From assembly GCF_002386445.1 (NCBI RefSeq), contig NZ_DGIR01000020.1, forward strand, positions 1-17,064: DNA of 17,064 bases. Direction: 5' to 3'. The DNA comes from Pseudomonas sp. UBA4617 (GTDB lineage Bacteria > Pseudomonadota > Gammaproteobacteria > Pseudomonadales > Pseudomonadaceae). The stretch's first letter is position 1, and every line of letters starts with the position of its first letter. Below the pieces are notes generated by a model. It made no database searches. It was not told where the DNA came from and saw nothing but the letters and a program-made list of their open reading frames with translations. Of this stretch, positions 17,054 through 17,064 are shown one piece after another. A program made the translations under genes and the position numbers.

Positions 17054-17064
17054 GGCACATCGCG

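Overview
The window looks like chromosomal DNA of a fluorescent Pseudomonas, most likely the P. putida group. It is GC-rich with GC-biased third codon positions. It carries an EamA exporter very close to RhtA, a seven-subunit Mrp (Sha/Mnh) antiporter operon with a fused A-B subunit, a DUF3182 gene paired with an alpha/beta hydrolase, and a pseudomonad-type rRNA promoter region. No phage, IS, CRISPR or integrative element is visible. Species is inference.

Layout. Positions 1-210 hold the leader and two tandem promoters of an rRNA operon that is transcribed leftward out of the window. Next come an rhtA-like exporter (368-1255, +), a small Cys-rich lipoprotein (1446-1727, +) and a shared terminator. 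A 602-residue M24 aminopeptidase P (1770-3578, -) is divergent from a DUF3182 ATP-grasp-like gene (3803-4915, +), which overlaps an alpha/beta hydrolase gene (4857-5669, +). Convergent with these, on the minus strand, are an antibiotic-biosynthesis-monooxygenase-like gene (5648-6028) and a GlxA-type AraC regulator (6088-7119). The regulator is divergent from an isochorismatase-like cysteine hydrolase (7202-7750, +). An XRE-cupin regulator (7801-8376, -) is divergent from a second EamA exporter (8448-9380, +). The mnhAB-C-D-E-F-G operon fills 9542-15599, each gene overlapping the next by 1-4 bases. The right end holds three small minus-strand genes of unknown function, a gene-poor segment of about 400 bp rich in inverted repeats, and an intrinsic terminator for a minus-strand gene beyond the right edge.

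How parts may work together. The most striking signal is a perfect 12-bp palindrome, GCACTATAGTGC, in front of the rhtA-like gene, with an identical copy and a close variant (GCAGTATACTGC) 8 kb away between the XRE-cupin gene and the second exporter. The copies share flanking bases too. This suggests one local regulator controls itself and two physically separate exporters. A second signal is a MerR-type promoter with a 19-bp spacer in front of the monooxygenase-like gene, although no MerR gene is present. The DUF3182/hydrolase pair is a tightly coupled unit of unknown chemistry. The Mrp operon is a complete Na+(K+)/H+ antiporter set.
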